Part shown: positions 51,854-61,514 of the stretch, one piece after another
How positions within the stretch are numbered: position 1 is the stretch's first letter
Layout: each line of letters starts with the position of its first letter
NCBI RefSeq assembly: GCF_010731635.1
Contig: NZ_AP022583.1
Coordinates: forward strand, 2,542,001-2,606,000
Reading direction: 5' to 3'
Origin: Mycobacterium noviomagense
GTDB lineage: Bacteria > Actinomycetota > Actinomycetes > Mycobacteriales > Mycobacteriaceae
Length of the DNA: 64,000 bases
Position numbers and translations under genes: made by a program
Notes under the pieces: model-generated
Seen by the model: only the letters and a program-made list of their open reading frames with translations
Database searches by the model: none
What the model was told of the DNA's origin: nothing

Positions 51854-54800
51854 CTAACTTTCTTCGAAGCCCGACTGATCGAACTTCAGCGTTTTGGCGT
51901 TTTCGGATACAGTACGGATTTTGCTTTCTTCGAAGCCGACGGCGGCGGTTGCCTCGATCTCGATCTTCACCACCAGGTCGGTGCCCTCATCGCGGAGGTG
52001 CGCGATGACCTCCTCGGCGATGTTTTTGAAGTCCAGAGCTATCTTGTCCGGGCTAAGTGTCTTCACGCCGTAGAAACGAGTCTTCGCCGGTGGAAAGGCG
52101 ATGTCGGGTCGGGGGGTTGGTATCGGGCCAGGCTCGTGTTCCTTCGGAGCTTCGGGGGCTGGCGCTTCGGCCTCCCGCTGCTTCACGGCGATCTCCGGAT
52201 GCACGATGAGGAGAGAGTCGGTCGCGGGCGGAGCGGCACCCTTGTCGTCCGGCGTCCACAGGCTGATGTAGCGCCCCGCCGCCTCGTCGAAACACGTTGC
52301 CAGCGCGAAGGCGTCAGTCTGCCAGAGCATCGGCATATCCACTATGCCCTCGTCGAGCACGCGTCGGTCGCGCAATCGGGGCATGTAGGGGTACTGGCAG
52401 TACAGAGCCCATAGCGACCCGAGAGATACGTGCCCGTCTTTCCAAATCTGGGGCACCTTGTTGATGGCCAGCCGGATGGTCGCTGCAGCCTGGCGCGTCG
52501 AAAGATCACCGTCACTGCCGAGGCGACGTGAGACGCGTTCGGCGAGCGACTCGGACTGACCCTCGATTTTGGTTTCTCGGATCACGAACGGCGCCCCCGG
52601 ATCGGGTTGGGCGGGAACTAGCGCCCAAGTGAATGTTTGCAACAACCGCGACGTGACGGTCTGGTCGGCTTGTCCCCGCCGTTGGGTGGCCTGGTTCTTC
52701 TGGTTGGTGGTGAGGTCGAGGTCGGCCTCATTGATCAGAACGTGGTTCCACCCCAGGTAATCCCGCGCCGCGGATTCGAGTTCTTCGAGTCGCGCTTCAT
52801 CGGCTGCGAGATAGACCACCATGTTGCGATTGGTACGGTTGGCGCTGCCGCGGTGCTCGGTAGCATTCTTTGCGAAGTCCTTTGCCGCTGACTCGGTTCC
52901 CCGCTTGTGCGCCACTTTCGGATGAAGGATCACCAGGCGGGCCTCGTCGGTGTCTGGGATGTCGGCGTTGGTCTCCGGGCAGACGTGCACTCCGGCAAAA
53001 TCGCCGCGAGTACGCGCCTGGCTTTGCAATCGGCGAACGATTTCGGCCCACACGTCTTCCTTGTGCAGCCGCTCGGCCTGGTCTTTGGCGGTGCGGGTGA
53101 TGTTGGCCTGCAAGTCATACCAGTACTTGCCCGAGCCGGAGTAGAAGTAGGTGGCGCGGTCACCGAGCTGGGTCAGCGCCGAGTGGAAGTTGCCGGGCAC
53201 ATCACCGGGAATCGCGGTGCCCAGGAAGACTCGCTGGGTCTCCAAACCCTTGTGCGCCGAGCCGATTGTCGGAGCCGCCCCGAAAAACACAGTACGGGCA
53301 AGGCGTTTGGTCAGTGATCGCTGGCCGAACAAGGGCTTTTCCTTGTCGATTCGTGCGGGTTCAGAGTTGGGCCCATCGACGTCAGCGTCGATGATCGCCT
53401 TCCATGAATCTTGCAAGTACTGAGTCAGTTCGGCGTTGACGTTCGCAGTCGCCAGCGGGATGGAGCCGGGCATGATCAACGGTGAGGCATCCTCCCCGGC
53501 CCACAGGGCATGAATGACCGTACTCATTAGCCGCAGCACTCCACGGGTGCGTTGGAAGCGTTCCAGGGATGACCATTCCTCGTAGAGCCGGTCGAACAGC
53601 TCGGGGTGGATCGGGTAGGTGCGCTTGATCCGCTCTTCGTAGGCGGGATCCCTGGATTCCCGCGGAAAGTCGTCCGTGTATTTGCGGTACATCTCGACGT
53701 AGGTCCGCGCGGTGGCGCCGATCGACGCCAAGGCGGCAGCGTCGGGCTGCTTGAACAGTCGTTGCTTGACAATCTGGTAGGCCTCGGCGGATGACGCCGG
53801 ACGCCACTGGTCGGCAACACGCCGAACGACGTTCTGCAGCCGCTTGAGCGCCTCCAGGCCGTGAGCACCGCCAACCTCCTCGGCGTTGCCTGCGGCGATC
53901 TTGTCGGTGCTGTCGCCGCTCTCCGATGCCGGTATCGAAATCACCAGCAGCACACCGGAAGTGCCCTTGGCTGCCTCGGTCAATGTTTGGGCGAAGGTAA
54001 ATTGGTCGTCGAACGTCCCGCCGGCCAGATCGTCGCGCCCGACCAACGAGCGGGCGTAGGCGACCCACTCGTCAATCAGGATGACAGCGGGGGCATACCT
54101 GGCCAGTAGCTCATGTAGCACATCCCCGGGGTGAGTGCGGTTGGTATCGGCGTTGGCGACAAGCTCGTACGCTTCTGGTCCGCCGAGCTGCCATGCCAGC
54201 TCACCCCAGATGGTGTTGACCTTGGTGCCATCGTTCTTGGCCACACCGGACGGGCTGAAGTGGTTGCCGACGATCGCGACCCGATTCACCTTCGCGCCGG
54301 TGTACCCGTTGGTGCTCAGCAGGTCCTGGGTCTCTTGGGGGAAGTCGCCGACGGGGAGACCGCAGGCGACATGCCACAGCGCGAGCATTGAGTGGGTTTT
54401 GCCGCCCCCGAAGTTGGTTTGCAGGTTGATCACCGGCGGCGCGTTGTCGTCACGGGACAGTCGGCGCACCGCCCGACTAATCAGGTCGGTCAGACCCTCG
54501 GTGAGATAGGTTCGCCGGAAGAATTCGACCGGGTTGGCATAGCCGGAGTCTTGTTCGCCGCCGAAGGCAACCTTGTACAGGTCGGCGGCGAACTCGGAGG
54601 CGGCAAAGTTGCCGGTCGCGACGTCGTCGTGGGGCTGAAGGACCTCGCGCCACGGTTTGAGGCCCGCGGCCTCAGGATTGTCGACCGCTGCCTTGAGGAA
54701 CTTCTTGTCGTCTTTGTCCGCGGTCACGCGGCGAAGGTTGAGCCGGATGTTGCGTACTTCGTCGGCCTCGGTGGTCGCGCTGATGAGTCTGAGCAGGCGC

Positions 54801-55180
54801 TCACCGGTGTCGAGGGCACGGTAGGCGTCGTCGTCGGTGAATGTACCGTTGTGCGCCAGCGTGTTTCGTACCTCACGCAACTCGATCGCGAACGACTCGC
54901 CCGCCCGACCTAGCGCTTGATTGAACGGGTACCACCCTTTTTGGAAGCCGCCGGTGATGTTGCTTTCAGTCAGCATCCTCAGCTGCACCTGCGGGTCGAG
55001 CGGGTCATAGGTCTTGTTGGCAGGGGCGCCGTTCTTGATATCCTTGCCGTGGACGAGCTTTGTCCACTCGGCGCCCAGTGCTGGATTCGCTTGGCCGACT
55101 ACCGATGCGATGAAGTCGTCCAACGCTGGCGCCATCGCCTGGAACATCCGGTCGATGCGTTCACGGTTGCTCAGTGCCAT
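51854..55180 (-). CDS. DUF499-type AAA+ ATPase
   Basis: This 1108-residue ATPase belongs to the COG1483/DUF499 family. Walker A is NFGGGKTHSM with K261, and Walker B is AVILIDEWVAYA. An arginine-rich helical segment follows, and the C-terminal third contains a beta-rich module after an APAPEAPKEHEPG linker. The N-terminal 100 residues resemble a Swt1-type HEPN-like helical region (FAIELREVRNTLAHNG, with the RxxxxH pattern). The start is the ATG one base after the methyltransferase stop; MKRTTD 18 bases upstream is an alternative. It is the last gene of a coupled three-gene operon. The family is widespread in defence islands with DUF1156 methylases. Confidence 0.88.
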   Translation of the reverse strand: MALSNRERIDRMFQAMAPALDDFIASVVGQANPALGAEWTKLVHGKDIKNGAPANKTYDPLDPQVQLRMLTESNITGGFQKGWYPFNQALGRAGESFAIELREVRNTLAHNGTFTDDDAYRALDTGERLLRLISATTEADEVRNIRLNLRRVTADKDDKKFLKAAVDNPEAAGLKPWREVLQPHDDVATGNFAASEFAADLYKVAFGGEQDSGYANPVEFFRRTYLTEGLTDLISRAVRRLSRDDNAPPVINLQTNFGGGKTHSMLALWHVACGLPVGDFPQETQDLLSTNGYTGAKVNRVAIVGNHFSPSGVAKNDGTKVNTIWGELAWQLGGPEAYELVANADTNRTHPGDVLHELLARYAPAVILIDEWVAYARSLVGRDDLAGGTFDDQFTFAQTLTEAAKGTSGVLLVISIPASESGDSTDKIAAGNAEEVGGAHGLEALKRLQNVVRRVADQWRPASSAEAYQIVKQRLFKQPDAAALASIGATARTYVEMYRKYTDDFPRESRDPAYEERIKRTYPIHPELFDRLYEEWSSLERFQRTRGVLRLMSTVIHALWAGEDASPLIMPGSIPLATANVNAELTQYLQDSWKAIIDADVDGPNSEPARIDKEKPLFGQRSLTKRLARTVFFGAAPTIGSAHKGLETQRVFLGTAIPGDVPGNFHSALTQLGDRATYFYSGSGKYWYDLQANITRTAKDQAERLHKEDVWAEIVRRLQSQARTRGDFAGVHVCPETNADIPDTDEARLVILHPKVAHKRGTESAAKDFAKNATEHRGSANRTNRNMVVYLAADEARLEELESAARDYLGWNHVLINEADLDLTTNQKNQATQRRGQADQTVTSRLLQTFTWALVPAQPDPGAPFVIRETKIEGQSESLAERVSRRLGSDGDLSTRQAAATIRLAINKVPQIWKDGHVSLGSLWALYCQYPYMPRLRDRRVLDEGIVDMPMLWQTDAFALATCFDEAAGRYISLWTPDDKGAAPPATDSLLIVHPEIAVKQREAEAPAPEAPKEHEPGPIPTPRPDIAFPPAKTRFYGVKTLSPDKIALDFKNIAEEVIAHLRDEGTDLVVKIEIEATAAVGFEESKIRTVSENAKTLKFDQSGFEES

Positions 55181-55181
55181 G

Positions 55182-57980
55182 TCAGTCGTCCTCTTCATTG
55201 AAGTCGAATGAGCTTTGGGTGTTTAGGTGTTCATTCACATCGCTGCGGGTGATATCGAGGATTTCGGGCCAGCTCGTCACGAGGTTGTTGAAACTCAAAG
55301 CATCCTTAGTCCAGCCGTTTCCCTCCGCGATGCGGAAAAGCAAGTGAGCCAGCTCCTTTACGAGATCGGCATCGACAATGCTGTCGGCTCGCCTTAGCGC
55401 GGTACCCAAGAAGTCACCGGCTGCCGCAATGCCGTCTCGTTCGAGAACCTTGATCACATGGTGCAGGACTTCCCAGTTGCTGACGCGGGAGTCGGCGACG
55501 ACATCGTAATCCCAACTCAAGTCAGCGGGCTTGATTAGTTGGACCTTCCCCCCACGAGAGGTGAGGATTCCGTCCCGGGCCATGCCGTCAACGCTCGTGT
55601 TGCGAGCGCGCGCCAGGTTGTCGGCATCGCCGAACTTGCCTATGCCATAGCCATGCTGGCGGTACCAAGCGATCGCGAATCGTGTAGTCGAGACGAAGTC
55701 GCCTTCCTGTTCGTTAAGCACATGATCAAGGATTTCGTTGATGCGGGCTAACGCAGACCGAATCGTCATCCTCGAGCCGTCAGCCTCCAGAACCGAGGTA
55801 TAGCGCGAGAAAACTGCCATGCCAGGTCCAATCGCCGCCTGCGGCAGATCCACCGGCGCGACTGCACCAAGTTGGAGCTCCCGCAACCTTCCGGGAAGCT
55901 CCTCCTGCACGGCCGCAATGAATTCCCGGCGATCGATGACGGGCGCACCACTTGGCCGTGGCCTTAGAGCGAGAACGATCGACGAGGCAAGTGCATTCTG
56001 ATCTTTCGCCATCAAACGACCACTGCCTTCGGTCCGCATAGGCCAAGTAGCCGTGATCATCCAACCAGAATGGATCATGCTCTCGAGGATCGTTTCCCAG
56101 CCAGCCGACTCCATGCCCTCCCCGGACGCTTCCGCCTGCTTCACGGCGTAGAAAACCGCAATTGGAAAGTCAGTTAAGGCATGGTGACGTGCCACCTGAA
56201 ACACGCGTTTGAACCCTTCTTCAAAGAAATTGCGCGCCGCATCTTTACCGCCGTGTCTAAATGGGTTGGCTACGAGCTCGTCTGTCTTCGGAACTTGCAT
56301 TGTTGCAAGCAATTTAGGCCATGTGGCGCGTAGAACGCGTCGCAGCCAGACGTAGAAAAAATCCGACACGTCTGCGTAGCCAATATTTATATAGTATGGC
56401 GGATCGGTCGATAGTAGCGGTCCACCTTTGAATGCGGATACGGCGTTCGCTTGAATCACTTGCGGTACTGGCCCAGCTGTAAGCGTTGAGATCACCTTTG
56501 CGGCCTTGTCGATCACGGTAAGCCACGAACCGCCGCTTGTACCGAGTGGATTCGACTCGGCGTAGTCCCAGCGAAGTGATATACCTTGTTGAGCAAATAC
56601 CTCGCGAAATGCGCCTCTATCACTCATCCAACTCGTGATCGAAGACGTCACGTTCGTACACTTGCTGACCGCCATTCCAAGGTAGGTCATGACCGCGTCG
56701 GCATATGCCGCAGCGCCAGTCCCGCCAATCTCAATACGGTCCCCCATGGGCAGACCTGCCGCGATTGCATCGCGGAGCACAACCTCGCGGGCTTCAACTA
56801 CGACATCGCTCAACGTGCATAGAACCGTCAGCTGCCGAGGTGTGAACAAATCCGAAAATTTTGTCATGCCATACCGGTACACATTGATGCAGCCGGGCCA
56901 GTCGAACACCTCTCCCTCAGGCACTTCAGATGGTACGGCGACGTTTGCGCACGCCTCGTCTTCGGGCGAAGGCGGTAGGTATATGCGTTGATGAGGACCT
57001 TGCGCTACCAACGCCATTAAGTCCGAACCCAACCGCCCAAGGCGGCCTTCGGCCTTGATGTACTTCAGCGGCACGGCAGCTCCACAGGAGATGCACCTCG
57101 CCCCGGTTCGACCTACCGTACCGTCTTGATCGGCAGTCGGCGCCGCCTTCGGATCATTTTCGACGCTATACCTTACGGCGCCCGCAGCCACAGTTGGAAC
57201 GACGTAGGCTTCCTTCCCTTTCTTCTTGGCAAGCCACCAGGATCGCACCAATGGCATACGTATACCGCATGGGGGATTCGGACACCTCACAGTCCGGGCC
57301 CAAATCCATGCGACCACTGGCGCCTTCGAGCCGTCCGGAAGTATTGCCTGAGGATAGAGGTGCCCAACCTGGCGTTCGGCCTCGTCGCGGACCCATTGAC
57401 CGTATGCGCGCACGTCTGCAGCGAGGCCTTCTGCGCCTTTCCATGAACGGATCTCGGACTCGGCGAGGCCTGGGAACACCGGCGGCTGGTCGCGGAACTT
57501 GGGCGGGATCTCGATGAGCGCCTTGTTAATCAGGACAGCGACTGGGTTCAAATCCGATGCGTGGGCCTTCAATCCGAGACGCTGAGCCTCCAGGGGAATG
57601 GTGCCCCCGCCCGCGAACGGGTCGAGGATCGGCGGTGGGTTTCCGTCACAGGACTTAACAATCTCCGCGTGGGCTTCGGCGAGCAGTTTCTCGTCGCGCG
57701 TGTTCTCCCACACGACAAGTCGCTCGATGAGCGAGTGCAACCGTTCACGTTCCTTGCGTTGCAGCCCCTCTGTGGGGAACTCCTCCGGGTGAGCGGATGG
57801 GTCGTCCACGAGTTGGGCGAAAAGCACCGCCCTGGCCGCCGCCAATGGCCGGCGCGCCCACCATAGGTGCAGTGTCGAGGGATGCCCGTGACGAATTGAC
57901 TTCTCGCGGGCGGACTCTCGGTTGATCGCCTCCAGCGGCAGCGCCACCTCGATCAATTTGCGCTTATAGAGCTCAGTCAT
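55182..57980 (-). CDS. DUF1156 adenine-specific DNA methyltransferase with zinc ribbon
   Basis: The 932-residue methyltransferase of the COG1743 type begins with the DUF1156 domain (KRKLIEVALPLEAINRES, then HLWWARRPLAAARAV). SAM motif I is ILDPFAGGGTIPLEA with D120; the amino-methylase motif IV is STDPPYY with D526. Between them is a zinc-ribbon-like region with CPNPPCG and CISCG. The gap between motif I and DPPYY is long, as expected for this family. Its ATG overlaps the helicase stop by one base. It probably makes N6-methyladenine (inferred) to mark self DNA. Confidence 0.9.
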   Translation of the reverse strand: MTELYKRKLIEVALPLEAINRESAREKSIRHGHPSTLHLWWARRPLAAARAVLFAQLVDDPSAHPEEFPTEGLQRKERERLHSLIERLVVWENTRDEKLLAEAHAEIVKSCDGNPPPILDPFAGGGTIPLEAQRLGLKAHASDLNPVAVLINKALIEIPPKFRDQPPVFPGLAESEIRSWKGAEGLAADVRAYGQWVRDEAERQVGHLYPQAILPDGSKAPVVAWIWARTVRCPNPPCGIRMPLVRSWWLAKKKGKEAYVVPTVAAGAVRYSVENDPKAAPTADQDGTVGRTGARCISCGAAVPLKYIKAEGRLGRLGSDLMALVAQGPHQRIYLPPSPEDEACANVAVPSEVPEGEVFDWPGCINVYRYGMTKFSDLFTPRQLTVLCTLSDVVVEAREVVLRDAIAAGLPMGDRIEIGGTGAAAYADAVMTYLGMAVSKCTNVTSSITSWMSDRGAFREVFAQQGISLRWDYAESNPLGTSGGSWLTVIDKAAKVISTLTAGPVPQVIQANAVSAFKGGPLLSTDPPYYINIGYADVSDFFYVWLRRVLRATWPKLLATMQVPKTDELVANPFRHGGKDAARNFFEEGFKRVFQVARHHALTDFPIAVFYAVKQAEASGEGMESAGWETILESMIHSGWMITATWPMRTEGSGRLMAKDQNALASSIVLALRPRPSGAPVIDRREFIAAVQEELPGRLRELQLGAVAPVDLPQAAIGPGMAVFSRYTSVLEADGSRMTIRSALARINEILDHVLNEQEGDFVSTTRFAIAWYRQHGYGIGKFGDADNLARARNTSVDGMARDGILTSRGGKVQLIKPADLSWDYDVVADSRVSNWEVLHHVIKVLERDGIAAAGDFLGTALRRADSIVDADLVKELAHLLFRIAEGNGWTKDALSFNNLVTSWPEILDITRSDVNEHLNTQSSFDFNEEDD

Positions 57981-60900
57981 CAGAACGGCTCTCTTCCCTT
58001 GGCCCAGGTCTTGTCCCAGTCGCCCCGAATGCCGGTGGCTTCGAAGTCGCCGAGGTCGGTGGTGGCGAACGGGTCATCCAAGTAACGGACTTGATCGTGT
58101 TGCGGTCCACGTGGATCAACGTGTACCAGCGCTAGCCGGTAACGCGGAACGGCGTTCTTGCCGACCATGACTTCGTTGTGGGTGACGAAGAAGTCCTTGG
58201 CGCCGTCGAGGCGGGCTTTGACTTCGATGCGGTAGGTGTCGCCATTGGGCGCGGTGGACAGAACATCAAAACCCTTGTTAGCGAAGGGCTGTTCGACCGG
58301 TTTGCGACCGAGTTCACGCTCGCGGGCGAGCACTAGTTCGACACCGCGGCGCTCAACCTCTTTAGTCTCCGTGGCATGGATGGGTGCCGCCGACGGGACA
58401 TCGGCTTCCAGCATGCTCAGCGGCAAAACCAGGGCCGCAGTCAAGATGTGTGGCGGTTTGGTGGACATCAGTGCCTGTTGGTCGAGCAGTTCCAGGCGTT
58501 TGCGCAGCCGCATGTCCAATTCGACCGCTTTGCGGTTGAGACTCTCCGAAGACTCCTTCGGCTTCTCGCCCGCCCGCTCCCTTTCGGCCGCGACCGCCGC
58601 ATCCAGAAGCAGCCGGTCCCGTTCGCCTTCAAGCCGTTTGGTGACCAACTCACGCGTTTTCCCCAGCTCGGCCGAGCGTCGGGGCTGCACCTCGGCGAGA
58701 TACTCGGGAAGCTGGTTGGCGATGATCCAACTGGTTGCTTTGTCCTCGCCCTCGGCCAGCCACGGCAGTTGACGCGCCGCGGCGACAACCGGCGTGTCCG
58801 GCGCGGCGACACAGTCCAGATACGGCGCCGGCCCAGCGGGCGTGACGGTGCCGAAGCTGTCGACGTAGGCGTAGCCGAAGCGCCGCGACACCGCCGCCCC
58901 AGTAGCGTCGGCGACCTCCTCGATCACCCCGACGAGCAGCTGCGGCTCCTCCAACGTCGAAGACACCAGCACGGTTCCGCTGTTGAGCCTGCCGCCGAGC
59001 GTTCGGACGGCCTCGTCCATCACCGCGTCGTGCAGTGGGTGCCCAGGCGCGAGCAGATCAGCACGCGTCAATTCTTCGGATTCAACGTAGGCGAGATCGA
59101 AGGTCACCCGGTCGTATCGGGTGGCGATCGGTCCGTGCTTGCTGGCGCGGATATGCGCGGGCACGTTGGCGATCTCGTAGCGGCCGCGTTCACGTTTGGC
59201 GATGCGACCGCCCAGCCGGGTGAACGCCGCTTTGAATGCCAGCTCGATGTAGTGCGGCTGTAGCCGGCGGGCGCGGGCCTCGTCCATCGCTGCTCGCAGG
59301 GTGGCCAGGTCGGCTTCGGCGAGGTGGTCGGTGGCCAGGGCTCGCTCCTCGAGCACTTCCTTGAGTCCCTCGGCCACGCGTTCGTTGATGACTTGATGCA
59401 TCTTGGCCTTGACCTCGGGCAGTTCGCCATAGCGGATCGCTTCCATGAGCAGATCGCGCAGCGGTGTCTCGCTGAACGCCTGGCCGAGCACGTCGAAAAC
59501 CTTGCCGCCGTAAGCTTTGCGCTGTTCCTCGATTTTTTCCAGGAGTCGGGCGAATACGTCGCCTTCGCGGGTGTTGGTGGCCACCACGTTCCATAGCCGG
59601 CACACCTCTTCTTGGCCGATGCGATGGATGCGGCCGAAGCGTTGCTCGATGCGGTTGGGGTTCCACGGCAGGTCGTAGTTGACCATCAGGTGTGCGGCCT
59701 GCAGGTTGAGGCCCTCGCCGGCGGCGTCGGTGGCGAGCAGGATCTGGCAGTCGCGGTTCTTGGTGAACTCCTCGGTGATCTGGCGGCGGTCGCGGCGGCG
59801 GACCCCGCCGTGAATCGCCTGCACGGCATCGGGTTTGCCCAGTAGTGAGCGGATCTTGCCGGTCAGGTAGTCGAGGGTGTCGCGGTGCTCGGTGAAGATG
59901 ATGAGTTTGCGCGGCCATCCGTTCTTGTCGGTGGTCAGCGCGTGGTCCTGCAGGATCTTGCTCAGCTCGGTCCACTTGCGGTCGGTCCCCAGATCGCGGA
60001 CCTGCTTGGCGACCTTGGTGAGTGCGGCAAGTTCGCGCAGCTCGGCGTCGAGTTCGTCGACAGTCTGGGCAGCTGTGGCCGCGTCGAGCAACTCTTCTTC
60101 GAGTTCCTCGACCTCTTCGGCGTTGTACTCGTCGGCATCGAGGCTCTCGAGATTGATGCTGGGTTCGTTCTCGACGTAGGTGCCGTTGAGGATCTCCTGC
60201 TTTTTGCGGGTCAGCCGCTCAGTGCGGCGCACCAGGCTCTTGTAGATGGCCTCCGGGCTGGATGCCAGGCGGCGCTGCAACACGGTCAGCGCGAACCCGA
60301 CGGTGTTCTTGCGTTTGCCGCCGATCCGGTCGGCGCGGTTCATCCCTTCCCGCACGTAGGCGGTGACCTGCTCGTAGAGGTCGTATTCCAGGGCGGTCAG
60401 CTCGTAGGGCACTGTCTCGGCGATGCGCTCCGGAAACAGCCGCTTGCCGTCGAAGGTGAGCAGATCCTCTTTGACCATGCGGCGCATGATCCCGCTGGTG
60501 TCGGCGGTCTTGGTGTTCTTGCCCTCGAAGCGGTCGCGGTCCAGCAGAGTCAAGAACAGCTGGAAGTCCTCCTCCTTACCCGAGTGCGGTGTGGCCGTCA
60601 TCAGCAGCAGATGGCGTGTGATCGAGCCGAGAAGCTCCCCGAGCTGAAAGCGCTTGGTCTTTTCCAGCTTGCCGCCGAAGTAGTGGGCGCCCATCCGGTG
60701 CGCTTCGTCGACGATCACCAGGTCCCATTCGGTGTCTTTGAGTTGAGCCTGCAGCTCCTCGCTGCGCGACAGTTGATCCATCCGGGCGATCAGCAGCGGG
60801 TTGGTGTCGAAAACGTTGAGGTTGACGTTGGCGTCGATGAGCTGATTGGTCAGCAGGTCAAAGCGCAGCCCGAACTTGAAGAACAGCTCGTCTTGCCACT

Positions 60901-61390
60901 GCTCGACCAGCCCGCCCGGGGCAACGACCAGGCACTGTTTGACGTCGTCGCGCAGGACCAGCTCCTTCATGTACAGGCCGGCCATGATGGTCTTGCCGGC
61001 GCCGGGGTCGTCTGCGAGCAGGAACCGCAGCGGTGTCCGGGGAAGCAGTTCGCCGTAGACCGCCCGGATCTGGTGCGGAAGTGGGCGGACGTCGCTGGTG
61101 GCGACCGCCAGCATCGGGTCGAACAACCCGGCCAGGGTGATGCGCTGGGCCTCGGCCACCAGCTTGAAGTCCGAAGCGTTCGCGTCGAAGGGGCGGCTGC
61201 CGGACTGCGCGATGCTGAGTTTGTCCTGGTCTCTTCGGAACACTACCTGCTGCCCCAGCGCGCCCGGAGTGGTCTTGTAGGTCAGCTCTAACGCTTCGGT
61301 CCCATGCCACTGCGCAGCAATGACCGTTACGACTTCAGCCGGGATGAGCCCGTCGATACGCAGCCCCGGCTTGAGTTCTTCCAGAAGCAT
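57980..61390 (-). CDS. SNF2-type helicase with DUF3883 domain
   Basis: This 1136-residue superfamily 2 ATPase has motif I LADDPGAGKTIMAG with K133, DEAH in VIVDEAHRMGAH, motif III in LLMTATPHSGKEEDF, and the C-terminal helicase half with LLATDAAGEGLNLQ and QRFGRIHRIGQ. The last 150 residues form a DUF3883 module (KGFDVLSTAPNGDTYRIEVK), a nuclease-like fold with an E-x-K. The start is the ATG preceded by GGGGGAGGG. It leads a coupled operon with the DUF1156 methylase and DUF499 ATPase, a combination reported from predicted defence islands. It is probably the translocating motor. Confidence 0.9.
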   Translation of the reverse strand: MLLEELKPGLRIDGLIPAEVVTVIAAQWHGTEALELTYKTTPGALGQQVVFRRDQDKLSIAQSGSRPFDANASDFKLVAEAQRITLAGLFDPMLAVATSDVRPLPHQIRAVYGELLPRTPLRFLLADDPGAGKTIMAGLYMKELVLRDDVKQCLVVAPGGLVEQWQDELFFKFGLRFDLLTNQLIDANVNLNVFDTNPLLIARMDQLSRSEELQAQLKDTEWDLVIVDEAHRMGAHYFGGKLEKTKRFQLGELLGSITRHLLLMTATPHSGKEEDFQLFLTLLDRDRFEGKNTKTADTSGIMRRMVKEDLLTFDGKRLFPERIAETVPYELTALEYDLYEQVTAYVREGMNRADRIGGKRKNTVGFALTVLQRRLASSPEAIYKSLVRRTERLTRKKQEILNGTYVENEPSINLESLDADEYNAEEVEELEEELLDAATAAQTVDELDAELRELAALTKVAKQVRDLGTDRKWTELSKILQDHALTTDKNGWPRKLIIFTEHRDTLDYLTGKIRSLLGKPDAVQAIHGGVRRRDRRQITEEFTKNRDCQILLATDAAGEGLNLQAAHLMVNYDLPWNPNRIEQRFGRIHRIGQEEVCRLWNVVATNTREGDVFARLLEKIEEQRKAYGGKVFDVLGQAFSETPLRDLLMEAIRYGELPEVKAKMHQVINERVAEGLKEVLEERALATDHLAEADLATLRAAMDEARARRLQPHYIELAFKAAFTRLGGRIAKRERGRYEIANVPAHIRASKHGPIATRYDRVTFDLAYVESEELTRADLLAPGHPLHDAVMDEAVRTLGGRLNSGTVLVSSTLEEPQLLVGVIEEVADATGAAVSRRFGYAYVDSFGTVTPAGPAPYLDCVAAPDTPVVAAARQLPWLAEGEDKATSWIIANQLPEYLAEVQPRRSAELGKTRELVTKRLEGERDRLLLDAAVAAERERAGEKPKESSESLNRKAVELDMRLRKRLELLDQQALMSTKPPHILTAALVLPLSMLEADVPSAAPIHATETKEVERRGVELVLARERELGRKPVEQPFANKGFDVLSTAPNGDTYRIEVKARLDGAKDFFVTHNEVMVGKNAVPRYRLALVHVDPRGPQHDQVRYLDDPFATTDLGDFEATGIRGDWDKTWAKGREPF

Positions 61391-61514
61391 TCTGACCCTC
61401 CCCCATCGATAGCCGCACCACGTTAGTCGATAACCCCGACAAATGGGGACGCTTGTGCCATTGTCGGGACGGGCCGCTAGTCTGCGGACCATTTTCCCGT
61501 GCGAAGTGAGGTCA
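61391..61514. promoter_or_regulatory. Divergent promoter region of the defence locus
   Basis: This 124-base stretch separates the start of the helicase operon (leftward) and the SNF2 gene (rightward), so both promoters must lie here. For the rightward gene, TTGTCG (near 61461) and TAGTCT (near 61478) are possible -35 and -10 elements at slightly short spacing. For the leftward operon, TATCGA repeats lie just before the GGGGGAGGG ribosome site. These elements are suggestions by eye. Confidence 0.4.

Noticed and set aside
59885..61291. 468-codon plus-strand frame opposite the DUF3883 helicase
   Set aside because: It is a shadow frame of GC-rich coding DNA. Helicase motifs on the minus strand are continuous and in order.
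51854..61390. Canonical DISARM or BREX
   Set aside because: DrmA, DrmB (DUF1998), DrmC and BREX PglZ/BrxL hallmarks are not seen. Only the methylase-helicase theme is shared.
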